Assembly (NCBI GenBank): GCA_002205965.3 | Contig: NADL03000696.1 | Coordinates: 653,501 to 717,500 of the forward strand | Source: Kappaphycus alvarezii | Lineage: Eukaryota; Rhodophyta; Florideophyceae; Gigartinales; Solieriaceae | Direction: 5' to 3' | DNA length: 64,000 bases | In this document: one piece after another, positions 22,501-34,509 of the stretch | Layout: every line of letters begins with the position of its first letter | Numbering within the stretch: position 1 is the stretch's first letter | Made by a program: the position numbers and the translations under genes | Notes under the pieces: generated by a model | What the model was told of the DNA's origin: nothing | Databases searched by the model: none | Seen by the model: the letters and a program-made list of their open reading frames with translations, nothing else

Positions 22501-25500
22501 AATTTAGGGGTTTCAGCACACTTTATTTCTGTATTCCTGCATGGGCAGGACTTTTTTGCTATTTGAACTCAATAGTTTTTTTAAAATGTGTACAATTCGC
22601 GCATAGCAACTAATTCATTTCTTTTCATTTTTACGTATTCTCTCCCAACAATACCAGCACCTCTTCTGAACGCATCTTTAATTGTTCCGCTAGAAAAGGG
22701 GATATTTCAAGATATAACACGCCCAGTTGCATATAAAGAACTAAACTTCTTCAGTGATCATGACATGCTTCCAATAGCTTCGCAACCACAACTTTCGTTT
22801 TTTATACTGGTACTGGGAGATATATTCTTTGATCTTTTCAGCCTAATTTGTTTTAATTATGCTCAAACCAGGATTTACAGGTTCGCAACCGCACACTGCG
22901 TTTTATTGACTATGAATGGGATAAAATGTGAATCCATAATTTATTTTGAACTCTGGGTGGATATTTTATATAAATTGCGGCAGTAAAAATAAAATAAAGT
23001 AAAATTCTTTTTATCATTCAGAAGCGCTTCAGAAATAATTCTAGCCCTTCCTACGCATTTCAGTAATCTTTTGGATATAAGAATATATTAAGATTTAGAC
23101 TTCCACTTTAATTATCATCCTGCCGCAATCCATCGAATAACTTGTAATGAAGTAAATAGTCACTTACTGAGTCATTTTCAAGACGTTCAGTAATTACATA
23201 ATGGTCGGAGAAGTATCACTGTAATATAGATAAGTAACTTTAATTGTATCCACTATTGGTTCGTATAACGCATGTTACACCGCGCTAGAGCTTCCACCTC
23301 ATCCTATTTAGGTCAATAATGCGGATCAAAAAGTAGCGGAAAATAAAAGAAGGGGGGAAAGATAAAAAATCGAGAGATATTTTTGCAATATAGTGCATTC
23401 TTTCATTACTGCTGATAGAACGCAGTTTTTAGTAGTTTGTTATTGATAATATCCCTAGTTTTTCAGTTCTTGGCAAGAAAATATAAAATACACATATTCT
23501 ATGTTCGTAGCGCTGTAGATTATGGGTGTCAATTTTATGTAGTTTCGCGCAAGCATGGCTTCCTCCTAGGTTACTCCCGATAACGTATTTTCTTCTTCGT
23601 GAGCAAATTTAAAGTAAGTTTCCTCCCTCTAAAACTTTCAACCTAGTTCCTTTTCTTTTGACCAAATAAGTTGAAATCTATCTATTTTAAAATATTGAAC
23701 TGAAATGCCAGATTTGGATCTATCTCTTTGCGATCATTATTCACCCTTCTAATTGTATCACAATAAATCTCACATGATACTGGCTTATGAGATTATTTTT
23801 GCTTACATCGTATAAATATCGGATGCTCCAGGAAGTTTTTTGTGTATTCCTTTCAATAATTGTGATTTTGGTTTTAATGGGAAGTATGATATCGTAATAC
23901 TACTCAGCTTTTCCTACATCAGTTTGAGCAGAAGTAATACTCATCAACATAAGGTATCGGTAGGGAATTTGCTGGCTTATTGAACTAAACTAAAGAATAA
24001 TGCGGCTGTACCTTAGAGCCTCAGAAATCGAGGTATTTTTATTATTTCTCCAATGTTTATTACTTATTGAAACTTCAACTGTAGTTCGAGGGCGATAATA
24101 CATCCTTCTCAATCTGTTTAGTATAATTTATGGTTTCATTTGTAATTTTACTTTTCTCTCTGCGCCTGTATTCTTTGTAGGCCTTCTGATGCCATAAACT
24201 TCGATAAATGGAGGATTTTCGTCTTTCGCAGCATACAAGAATAGAAATAGGGATGAATTGTTACAATGTATCACCTTTATCGATCCAGTGGTCATATAAA
24301 ATCAAAAAAATCAAGCCGAAAATCTTTTATTTAACTGTTTCAAGCTTCATTAAGTGTACTACAAAACTTTTTAGCAGTTTAATACATTTATATTTTTTCA
24401 ATATATATAAATTCGTAACTTATGTTTGGGATCACTCGTTCAACTTTTTGTTCTTTTTTACAATTTGTAAGTAAATACTTTCTAGACGTAGAAGTTTAAA
24501 GTAATACAGATTCAAAAAACCCTTCTGTTAAGTACTATTTCATTTGAAAGTTTGACTCGAGACCATTTCTTTTATTCAAACTTTTCCGTCTATCAACTTA
24601 ATGATCGTATTTTGCCTGTCATTTCTCAGTGAACGATCATTCTTCATTCATCTTTCATCTTTAAGTATAATCGCAAGTTGCTCGGTTTTGAATTTTTCTT
24701 CTTGATATTTTTTATCCCTTACCCTCTCGATGGATGAACCGTAGGAGGGTATCCAATCTTTTTTTTGGGGGTTTATTCTGTTAGATTGAGTTTTTGAAAC
24801 GTTTCTTCTTCTATTTTTATTCTGCTCGCCTCATTTTGTTTCCTTTCTTCCCGAAAAGTAGCAAGTTTTATGCCCGTTGATGTATATAATAGGATTTAAC
24901 TAAATTTAGAATCTTTAAAGGGGCCTTACAGCCTCATAATATTAATCAGAGGTTTTAAAAACGCCCTGAATACAGAAAGCAACGATTAGTTTTATGTTCC
25001 TTATCTTAAGTTTGGACTACAAATCCGGAAAGACTCGGCTTGGTGCAACGCTGGGGCTCAGAAAAATTGAACGATTCGTTTTCTGGAGGTATTCTTGCAA
25101 CTTTATAACCCTCTGTTTGGTATATTCATTCACACTCCATTTTAATATGAACTGATTATAAAATTAGATTGTTAAGTGCTTGAATGAAATGATTCAGGAT
25201 CGAATAATCTTCTAAATAGATTTAAATAGTTGTGGAAAAATTTTGATCGCTTGCTAATGTCCTCACTCAGCTATGTCCGATATTGTAAAACTTTTGACCC
25301 CTCATTCATAACCTAGCTCAACTGATTTGAAAGCCCAAAGATATTCCTCATGTCCGAGCAAAATATTCATGAAAAAATCAGCAACTTTTTAAGTTGTATC
25401 ATCAAAATTACTCAACTTTTCTGGAAAATATTAGGCTTAAATAGGTAAGAGGTCTCGATAACTGGGTTTTTTGATGTTATCCGAAGTTAGAACTCTGTTT

Positions 25501-28500
25501 TTACAACTTGACTTGAATAGCTTAGAATGCGGACCGCAGATTTCCGAAGGAGGTAGTGCAGTATATAGCCACTTTTCTGGCTACTTGATCAACAGGAACT
25601 TCAGAACCTGATCCATAGTCGAGAGGAACAATTTTTGAGTGAAAATTGAATTTATGCGTCCTCCTTGATTTTTTTAATAATGAAAGAAAAGAGGGACTCG
25701 GTATGGGCCGTGGTAAGTTTACGATTTCGTATAAATGTCGATCTAGACTTTCGATTCGTCCAGATCTAACAGTACGGATGAATAATGTAAGACTCAAGGT
25801 TCCATTACTATTTATACATCTCTGGTATACATCACTGTTGATAGAGTACGGTATATGTAGCTCTGTAATTTCTCTTTGTCTCGAAATTTTCAGAGCATTT
25901 ATGCTTCAACCAGTCGGCTAGTCAATAATGATCTTTAACGAATCTCCCGACATCTGAACATTCTTCTCCAGGCCATCAACTCGTCAAGATGACTTGTATG
26001 GTTTCTTTCTGGACTAGGAGAATATTCGCCACGATCTGTCCAGAAATAGTGCCCAAGTGGCTACTTCTCTAAGATCTGGACTAAGTTTGGCGAAATGCTA
26101 TCCTAACTTCTAATCCTGTGGGACTTATCGATCACCCTTTTAGAATTATGAATTTCTTTCCAACAGCTCATCTATTGCATTCTTCCATCATGGTCCTGTG
26201 TTTCGCTAAGTGTTCTTGGTCTTCCGCAAGATAAAATGTTCTGTAGTATTTCACATGAACTATCTTGTCTTTAATTTTTTTACTGCATTTTTAATAACAT
26301 TCTAATATGATTTTTTTATTTCGAAAAGAAATCTGAAGTTTCAGAATTGAAAACGAGGCGCTTTTCTGATAGCTATTTCTACTTTGTTTCTGATAGCGAA
26401 CGAACTAAACATTATCTTGAAATTTTATTTATCGCCGCCCAAAATGGTCTCATTTTTGTCCATTTCATTTTTCTTATTTTCATCTCTACCAATAATTTCG
26501 ACAAAACTCGAGAGCTATGCTTTTTAACTATAATATTGGCAGCAACTTTTTTCTTCTGAATAAATCTGCTTGATTGGTCAATATAGGATGGGTTCGTGGT
26601 AACAAAAAGTTCCAATGGTCACATTCGTAGTACTTTATACGATCCGAAGACAGCTTCATATTTTATTGAATAGTAGTCGGCGATATTTAACTTCATTTTT
26701 AGCCGTGAAAACGAAAATAAACAAAAAAAATTTCTACAGAAAATCAATTCTTCAGTGATATGAAACGTCGTCTCTATTCGTATACATTTTACTTAACAAA
26801 AAAATTCCCTGCAGAAAATCTCACCTCTGATTAAGTGCCATTTCCTCCAATTGAGATGCTTAGCAGGCTGCACACCTAATTCACTAATCTTTCTTGAGTA
26901 CTTGGCTGTCGTCTACATTACTCGAGGACGTATTTCAGATATACATCTGCAAGCATAAATCTCGTCCCATATTATTCAAGCTCCCGTCTATAGTCTTCTC
27001 TACATCCACTGGCATCATACAAAGCTCCGTGGGCACGTAGGTGGCGTCTATATGTCCCCATTCCGTCACATATCGTACATTCTTGCATATTAACTACGAC
27101 AAAAAGACGTCAGTCGCGGGTTTAAAGTAACTTACATTATTGACCGACGAGTGGAGCTCCCGGTAAAATGTTCCACTTTCCCATACTTCGAGGCGTTCAG
27201 CTCCGCAAAGACTTTTAAAGAACTACGACGTATCAGCTTGAGATTTTTCGTGCTGCGCTCTAGAAATTCGCCGATTACCTTTAAGTCTAACCCATTGTTT
27301 TATGGTCTCCATTGTCCTAAATTTCGGCTGTCGCCTTGTATAAAATGCCAATTTGGGGTACATCCACCGTTTTCAGTATGCGTATGTTTGATCAGACCTG
27401 GCTAACTTCGATTTTTTCGAACATTTTCGGATTTTGCTGAGACCACCATAGAAAAATCGTTTCACAAGATTGAATTATTGACAAACTTATGATTTCGGCT
27501 TGGCTTTGGGTGCATCACTTGGAATGATATTGTGTTTTTTTATCGCAGTTTCTTTGCCATCGTGCCATCCCTTCCTCCTTACATGAAACCAACAGGTTGA
27601 AATAATTCCACTTTTCGCAATTTAACAACATGGCGTTGCTTAAAGCTCAGTGAACTTCTGATAGACAATTCCGCACAGATCTTTTCCGTTTCGATACGCG
27701 CAGGTTCCATGAGGTAAATAGGTTAGCGCATGGTCGCATCTTCCCATACAATTCCGAGAAAGATTGTTATTTGTCCAAATTGGCTATAAGGAGGAAGGGT
27801 ACTGTTTTTTGCTACTTGATGCTTCATTCCATTTCAATTAATAGCATGAGTTGTTCTTGGGAATATTCGGCTTCTATTTTCGTTGTAAGGATAAGCTTAT
27901 CCATCACTTTGTGGGTGACCCTGTTCAATAGTTTATTTGAGTCGAGGAACCATCTGGACTATGTCGCGATGTGACATAGCTGAGATTCGAATTAACAAAT
28001 TTTTTCAGTCATTTTGGTACTGATTACATTGTGCCCCTTGTAAATAATAGTGAATTATTGTGAGTCAATTTTGGAACATTAACGCTAGAGGTACATCCAG
28101 AAGGCTGTCTGGACGTTACCTATCTTGAGAATTTTTTCTCTATAGAGCAGCACAATGAGGAAATTGATTACCGTTTGATGGACTCTGTATCGCTTTGATT
28201 CCAGGGAGAAAAATATGTAAGGTGTAGAAAGTGGTGGAATTGATATCTTAACAATACGGTGAGAAGCTCTGCAGTCTCTGCATACTTTCGAAATTCACGC
28301 TATCGCTTGATTTTCTGCGAAGTGGGGAGAGGAGGGATCCTCTGATCTCCTTTTCTCTGCCTGAAACGGTTCAAAAAGGAGGTGATGGATTTGACTAATA
28401 TTAAATACGTCAATTTCCATTCGTTGATTCTAACGGGAGTATTCTGCTTGTCATCTCGAGAGCAGAGCTTGAAGTGGAGCCTCCTTTGTGTTTGAATCTG

Positions 28501-30650
28501 GATAATAAATGTGATCGGCGTGTGCAGTAATAGCAAGAGGACGAGACGTGCTAAATGATATTTCCAACCAATTTTTCCTAGGTGTTAAATGATGCATGTT
28601 GTTTAAATTTCTGCTATTGGTATACAACTAAAGAAAAGTAGTTTTTATGAAATTTTTATACTTTGCAGTCGGATTTTTCATCTGATGTTCCGCAGTGCAG
28701 CTTTTGAAAAGAAGTTTAGGGGAATCCTAGATCTATCGGCGTGTGATTGATTATATTTGCGACTTTTTTATGTCTATTTCTTGAATATACACCTACTGGG
28801 GCTGTTGCGAAAACTTCAATGATGACGTCGAGTTGAGTCTTAAATCTATTGTATGCTAGTTTTGTTTCTAAGTGGGCGAAAGCAAATTGTTTAGAAGCTA
28901 GAAAAATAAATATAGTCAATCATTGCACTCAGGATTTTAAACTTCTTTACATTTCTCTTTTTCTTTTTCATCTCCTGCATAGATCACAAGCTCTTCGCTT
29001 GTTACAGTTGCGTCTTTTTCTACGTCCTCTACGACCACAGGCGCGGTAGAGCCAATTTTCTTGTATCTGTTTGAGACGGATAAGTTATTTATGCCTTTAT
29101 GGATAATCGCGAAGGATTTTTCTCAGATTTTTGGAGCCATTGCTATTGACAATTTTTATCTTGAACGCCTATGATACCCTTCTACAGTACTTATGATTGC
29201 CGTTTCACTTGTCTGAATTTCTTCTGCACATGAATTGTTTACGATAAACCGGAGGCAAAATAGATTTGATGAAGAGCAAAGCAACAAGTTATAGCGTATA
29301 TTACAGGGAGTTCGGGCCTTAATTGACCATTTAAGACAATGAGCTTGGTTTTAGAGTCTAGCATGATTTGAGTTGAGAATCAGCAATTGCAGAGGCTTTC
29401 TTCTTTACTTCAGCGAAAGTATCTGGTGTGTGATGTGTTGAATTCTTCTAAAACATTCTTCACCACTGTTAGTTGAGATTATCAGCTCAGAGGTGACTAA
29501 GTTCGGTTAATGGACTTGTGTTGCTTTGTAATTTTTTTTTGGTCAGTATTTTCTGTGATGTGTGGCCAGGGATTATCTCCTACTGTTTGTAGTCATCAGA
29601 AGTTCTAGTGTTACTCGGTTTTAGGTAGATTTATGGAGCTTTTTGAGTACATAAAATCAAGTTAAAGTCGTTGAAAAAAGCATTGAGGACAGGGGCTACC
29701 AGTCTGGGCTGTTTTGTCTGATTATCTGCTAAAATTTGCAACGCATTTTTCCCTTAGAGTTTTCTTTATCTAATCGACACTAGTTTGGGAGCAGGCATAA
29801 ATCGAATAATATCCCGATGATGCGAAATGATATCATCGATGCATGCTGTTGCGTATCTCTATAGTCGCAGAATTTAGCGTGTAAGTTTTCGCACGATATG
29901 AAATTCTAGTGGTTTTCTTTTTGTGGCGAATCGTTGAGCTCGTATGGGAGCAGAAGCAATAGTTCTTGAATGAGCTTGTGGAGACTGGTAATTTTTATTC
30001 AGATCCTAGAAGCTGCTAGAATTTCTTTTCCATTTTAGATGGAAAATACGACATTCAGTCAATAGTCTACCATGACCAAAGATGCTCTCATATGGTCAAG
30101 AATTGTTTAAGGCTAATAGGAAAGTGGCTCTATTTTCTCAGCTCTGATGCATTCAGATTGACAGCAGGTTGATATTCCTTTGTAATGCGTTTTTTTCGAA
30201 TCTGGATTTATTTTGCGCTCAGAATGATTGCGAATGGTTTCACCACAAGTACCCGAGGTATCAAGAGAATTTTCTTCTGAATAATCAAAATCTGTGGAAT
30301 CTACGGAGTCTATACCTAGCTGATTAGACTTGATAGTATGTTTGATGGAAATGTTCGAACGGAAGTATTCGCACACGGTGCTTTCGCCGAATTTTGTAGG
30401 TTTTCCAAAAATTTCGAGATTGTGGATGGACAATGGATCAATAAACAACTGGACGTGATCTATATTTTCGGTTTTCGTGTGGACTGCGAAATTATGCGTT
30501 GAATTTTCAAGGGAATAACGGATTAGAGTAGCTTCGGATCCCTCAGTTGTTCGTAAGTAACCTAAATCGACGAGTATTAGGGAATCGAGGATTCACATTG
30601 CGGGGTTTTCGAAATTTAACCTCGCGGGTCGTTTCAGAATACCCCTGATT
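16600..30650. other. AT-rich gene-free block
   Basis: About 14 kb is strikingly richer in A and T than the flanks, with long A/T runs. No convincing gene was found: the open frames are short, lack motifs and are interrupted on both strands. CAGTA/TACTG clusters, frequent elsewhere, are nearly absent. Only scattered coding-like relics were seen, for example on the minus strand at about 26930-27390 and 28716-28919. CpG is still present, so simple methylation decay is not obvious. Candidate explanations are an old transposon graveyard, an AT-rich isochore or a regional centromere. Confidence 0.7.
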
Positions 30651-31200
30651 CCCTTGCGTAGTTGACCTTTCGCGGCGTTGAGGGTGGTCGGGTGGTTGCG
30701 AGAATATGATAATTTTGATTTGATAATGCTTATTCAGGTCCACGGGTTGTTGTGGCTCGTCGACGGTGTGTTCCCCAAATACTTCATGCCGTGCTTATCA
30801 AATATTTTGCATCCACGCGCCAGTAATAGCCTTCAATCGGTCCTTGCAGCCTCGCCTTTTCTCTTTTCTGCCATTCCGCTCAGCCATAAAACCATTACGG
30901 TCTTCCCCCGCAGCCACAAGAATTTCATCAATTTCCAGTGCTTCCCCTGCAATCAAACTCATGGCGTGGTGTGCATTGTCCTCCTCGTTGAAATTCGGCT
31001 GCAGCCGCTTGTCTCGCCTTCCAGGTGACGGTAGATGATAGCTTATTCGGGCTGTTCTACTTGGCGCAATCTCGAATCACCCTTGGGTCTCTGCTGTAAG
31101 TCCGATGTGCTGTTCGCAGGCTGCGATCTCGCTCTATAGGGCCAAAAGACTCGTTCATGGAGAACTTAGATCGCGGCGCAAGACCGGCAGGTTTACCGGA
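30113..31200 (-). pseudogene. unidentified decayed reading frame
   Basis: The minus strand holds stretches of coherent protein-like sequence separated by stops and frame changes: near 31150 SKFSMNESFGPIERD; about 31000-30830 NFNEEDNAHHAMSLIAGEALE and RNGRKEKRRGCKDRL; about 30770-30540 VDEPQQPVDLNKHYQIK and NPRFPNTRRFRLLTNN; and 30448-30113 an acidic DSVDSTDFDYSEEN segment. Composition changes from GC-rich at the 5' end to AT-rich at the 3' end, across the edge of the AT-rich block. No family was recognised. It may be the remains of a transposon protein. Confidence 0.25.
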
Positions 31201-33220
31201 TGTGTTGGTGGCGTCGTTACGGCAGGCAATGGCGTCGGAAGGAGTCGCCGCTCGGTTTCAGTGGCGGTAGTAGTGGAAGTGGGATTGCTCGGCAAATGAG
31301 AACAATGCATTCTGGGAGGCCTAGGCGAGAAGCTGGTGGTGGCGCGGAAACGGCAGGAGACGGTGACGAAAGTTGCTCACGCGGCTGGTCTAGATGCAAA
31401 CACTTGAGCGATATGTGGGGCGCTCAACGGACTTGCATTGCAAGTAGTGTGCAACGTGTACACGTATTGCAGAATTTTGAGTCTTTCGGCAGCAGAGGTG
31501 TACAGTGCAGTGGCAGGGTAATGACCTCGGGGCTCTGTGGCTTACACCTACCGCCGGCGCATTGACGACACTTGTAACAAGATGGTGGAGTAGAAGGGGT
31601 TGAGGAGGAGTCCTTTCCCTCGCCGTGGCCGTCATTCTACAAAGTGCAACCGTGCTCAACCACCAACCTTATTCTGGTTATGATGGGGGCGGCGACAGCG
31701 ACAACACGAATATCCGGAATGGTACAGTACATTACAGTACAGATACTGTGCGTACTCCTGTACTGGTACACTGTCCTGCACTGTATGAGTGACAAGACTG
31801 CATAAAGGAGGGGCGACAGCGACTATACTGTAATGTGTTGCTTACAACAATGACACGCACCACAATGCGTTGTGTTGCAACTTGCAACTTGTGAGCGATA
31901 TTGCCGACCCCTTTGGCGCGCCTTGTCATGCTGAGTAAGCCCTCTGCAGACCGTACTGCAAAAAGTACACATGACAACGCCAGCAGAGGGAGGCGGACTA
32001 TCTAGGACTGGCCGGGGGAGGCGCTCAACAACAGATGCTGGTGTATGTTATGACATGCAGGGGCAAGGGCAAGGGCTTGCAGCTTGCAGCTTGCAACATG
32101 CTGGATAAACGACAATGAAAGCACAGTCACACACAGTGACACAAAAAGGCGCGTGATGTATCGCATGAAAGGATGCAACAGGCGATGGAACTGTTAATCA
32201 ACCAATCCCAAGCAGATACAAACCAGGCTGTAACGCCACCAGCGGCAATACAAACGCATAAAACTGGTACACCTCCGCTGACGTCATGATGATAGTGACT
32301 CCTCCACTCACTAACCCAGTCGTTTGGCCAGCAGCGCGGATGCGAGAGCACTTCAAAACTGTTTTACAATGCAGTCTTGACATGACAAGCCCATTGGGCG
32401 CTATCCTCACCAGCACCAAAATCAAAATCACACAAGACCCACCCATCCCCCCCCCAACATCCATACAGACGCAACAGTTGTGTAACAGACCAGTCAGCAC
32501 CTCACCCCTCCCAAAGATCACACACCATTCCCCGTCCAACCCTTCTCCCCACCCCACAATTCAATCAAAACATCTGCCTGCACCAATCCAACGCACCCAC
32601 CACACGCGCAACTTTCCACACACCTCACGACCACCATCCCCATTGCCAACCTGCCACCTCACGCCCCATTGCAGCACGCTGATTCGTGTGGATTCAAACC
32701 CCTGGCACCCTCTACCACCCCATGGCCATACCCAACGTTGCCACACTGTGCGCCACCACTCGACAACCAAACGCACACTGCTTCCACCCACCCCTTCCAC
32801 CCCCGACACTACACGCACACAACGCAACCCACTTCCACCACACCAACCTGACACACTCAAGCCACCAGGCCTGCACGCCAGGTCCCCCAAGCACGACACC
32901 ACCCCCTCCAACCGCAGCACAATCGCCCACCGCAATGCAAACCACTACACAAACCACAAGGCAAAAGCGACGACAGGATCTCATCAAACGGGATCACCTT
33001 GTAACAAATCGTCCATGATACACAGCGGAAACCTACCTACATCACCAAGAGCAGCATAATTCCCAGATGTGCCACCATAGCCGACACCATCCTCCTGTTC
33101 CTCAAAAACGTCGACATGACCGCCCCCCCCCATCGATCCTCGCGCGATTCATCGCTCATAACCAGACCGCCATGTCCTGCAGTCTCCTGTGTAACATCCG
33201 ATAATGCAGCGACGCTCCAT
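31200..33220. other. no gene recognised; C-rich on the plus strand from about 32400
   Basis: 31200-32200 is mixed sequence with a CAGTA/TACTG cluster at about 31721-31790 and short GCTTGCA repeats near 32078-32098. From about 32400 to 33000 the plus strand is C- and A-rich with almost no G. The long open plus frame there is a by-product of that composition. On the minus strand the same DNA is G-rich and could be the 3' part of the gene that starts at 33634: hydrophobic stretches such as YQFYAFVLPLVALQPGLYLL occur at about 32275-32200. Confidence 0.4.
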
Positions 33221-33223
33221 TCG

Positions 33224-33634
33224 TCACACGGCTTGACTTCTCTTTGCTTGCACGGAGAGGAAGAGAAGGAAGGTGGAGTATGGATTGTGTGAGAGGTAGG
33301 ACGAGGATGTTGAGTTGTCGTAGGGGTGGGGTGTGTGAGAGGTGGGGTGTGGGTGGGGTGTGAGAGGGCGGGAGGGGGTGTTGTGACGGGGCCGAGTGCG
33401 CTTTGTGATGCGAGAGGATTTGGAATGGAGGGATATTTTGGGGCGATTGCAGGAGGCACATGAGGAGCGTCGGACGTGGTTGAGATGGGAGCACCAGTGA
33501 CAGAGACGGTAGCCGCGACGGGGAGTGGAGGGGGAGGGTGCATTGGAGTGGGTTTGGGGGAGGTTTCTGTGGAGGAAGGAGAGGGTGGCGCGGAAGAGGG
33601 GGGTGTCGTGGTAAATGCGGGGGGGAAGGGACAT
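33224..33634 (-). CDS. small protein with RanBP2-type zinc finger, possibly 5' part of a longer gene
   Basis: The ATG at 33634 opens a 136-codon frame. Residues about 44-61 read CHWCSHLNHVRRSSCASC, an exact C-x2-C-x3-N-x6-C-x2-C spacing as in RanBP2/NZF zinc fingers, although the Trp normally just before the first Cys is absent. These fingers bind ubiquitin or single-stranded RNA. The rest is Pro/Ser/Thr/His-rich. An overlapping frame ends at 33037 with a more globular tail (AALSDVTQETAGHGGLVMSDE, then a hydrophobic end), and a one-base shift in a C run could join them. The sense strand is C-rich, like other gene starts in the window, and a CAGTA cluster lies 250-320 bp upstream. The start is likely, but the 3' structure is unresolved. 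Confidence 0.42.
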   Translation of the reverse strand: MSLPPRIYHDTPLFRATLSFLHRNLPQTHSNAPSPSTPRRGYRLCHWCSHLNHVRRSSCASCNRPKISLHSKSSRITKRTRPRHNTPSRPLTPHPHPTSHTPHPYDNSTSSSYLSHNPYSTFLLFLSVQAKRSQAV

Positions 33635-33880
33635 TGGGCGGGGGGGGAGGAGGGGAAGTATTGGATAGGGAAGGGTGGATGGTTTGCTTGATGTAGGGGC
33701 GGGAGCGGGGAGAGGGTTTGTGGTTTTGGGAGGGGAAGAGGGTGGTGGGCGGATAGGGATGAGTAGTTAAGCAGAAAAGGGGAGAGGCGCTTTTATTTTG
33801 GCGGTGTATTTCGGCGGCGGGGCCACAGGCGCATTTGTGCGGAAGGGGATGATAGGGGCGCACGGTTTTTTGTACGGTTA

Positions 33881-33950
33881 GTGTACAGTGTAGTACAGTA
33901 CAGTACAGTACAGTACTAGTATGAGGCAGGGCTGTGAACTGTACAGTATT
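33881..33950. repeat. CAGTA/TACTG pentanucleotide cluster
   Basis: An array of about four to five CAGTA copies at 33893-33916 with flanking GTACAGT units, upstream of the zinc-finger gene on the minus strand. Confidence 0.8.
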
Positions 33951-33966
33951 ATGATACGGTATTTGG

Positions 33967-34007
33967 AGGTGGAAATTGGAAATTGGAAATTGGAAAATGG
34001 AAATTGA
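33967..34007. repeat. short GGAAATT tandem repeat
   Basis: Four to five copies of a 7-base unit GGAAATT, with one GGAAAAT variant. Confidence 0.8.
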
Positions 34008-34212
34008 TGGTGGTGGGTCAGTGTGCGTGCGATGTGCATGGCGTGTGGTAATAAATTGTATTTTCCTATTGTTTGTGTGCAACCGAGGCGAGAAAGTGTG
34101 ACACGGCGCATCAAGTTTTCCCGTTATTTTCACCAACTCCCTCTTTTTATATTTTGTACGAGCCCTGCAGGCCTCCCGCATTCCCATCCATCCTCTTTTG
34201 CAAGATCATCAC

Positions 34213-34470
34213 GTTGTACTGTACTGTGCAGTACAGTACAACGTAACTGGCTTGAATGTCACCGCACCACAGACATGCATACTGTACGGGTACAGTACAT
34301 ATCACATATCATACATATCAGTACAGTACGGCACTACACAATTACAGAAAAAGCCATGTACAGTACAGTTTTGCATGCGTTTGTACATTATTGTACCGAT
34401 AGCATGCTGGTCCTCATACTGTACGTATGGATGTCTGGCTATCTACGGGGGAAATTACAGTACACAACTG
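34213..34470. repeat. CAGTA/TACTG pentanucleotide cluster
   Basis: Dense TACTGTAC and GTACAGTAC units in both orientations, plus ATCACATATCATACATATCA short repeats at about 34300-34320. It directly precedes a long C-rich tract, as at the 5' ends of recognised genes. Confidence 0.8.
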
Positions 34471-34509
34471 TAATTGACAGCTCTGCTGTGCAGAGGGACA
34501 CGCACCGGC

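Noticed and set aside
32286..33059. 257-codon open frame on the plus strand
   Set aside because: Its product is a Pro/Thr/His-rich string from C/A-rich DNA with almost no G, so stop codons are rare by composition. The minus strand is the better candidate for the gene.
33156..34187. 343-codon minus-strand open frame
   Set aside because: It is Pro/Ser/His/Thr low complexity, overlaps the zinc-finger frame and runs through a CAGTA cluster. The zinc-finger frame is the better explanation.
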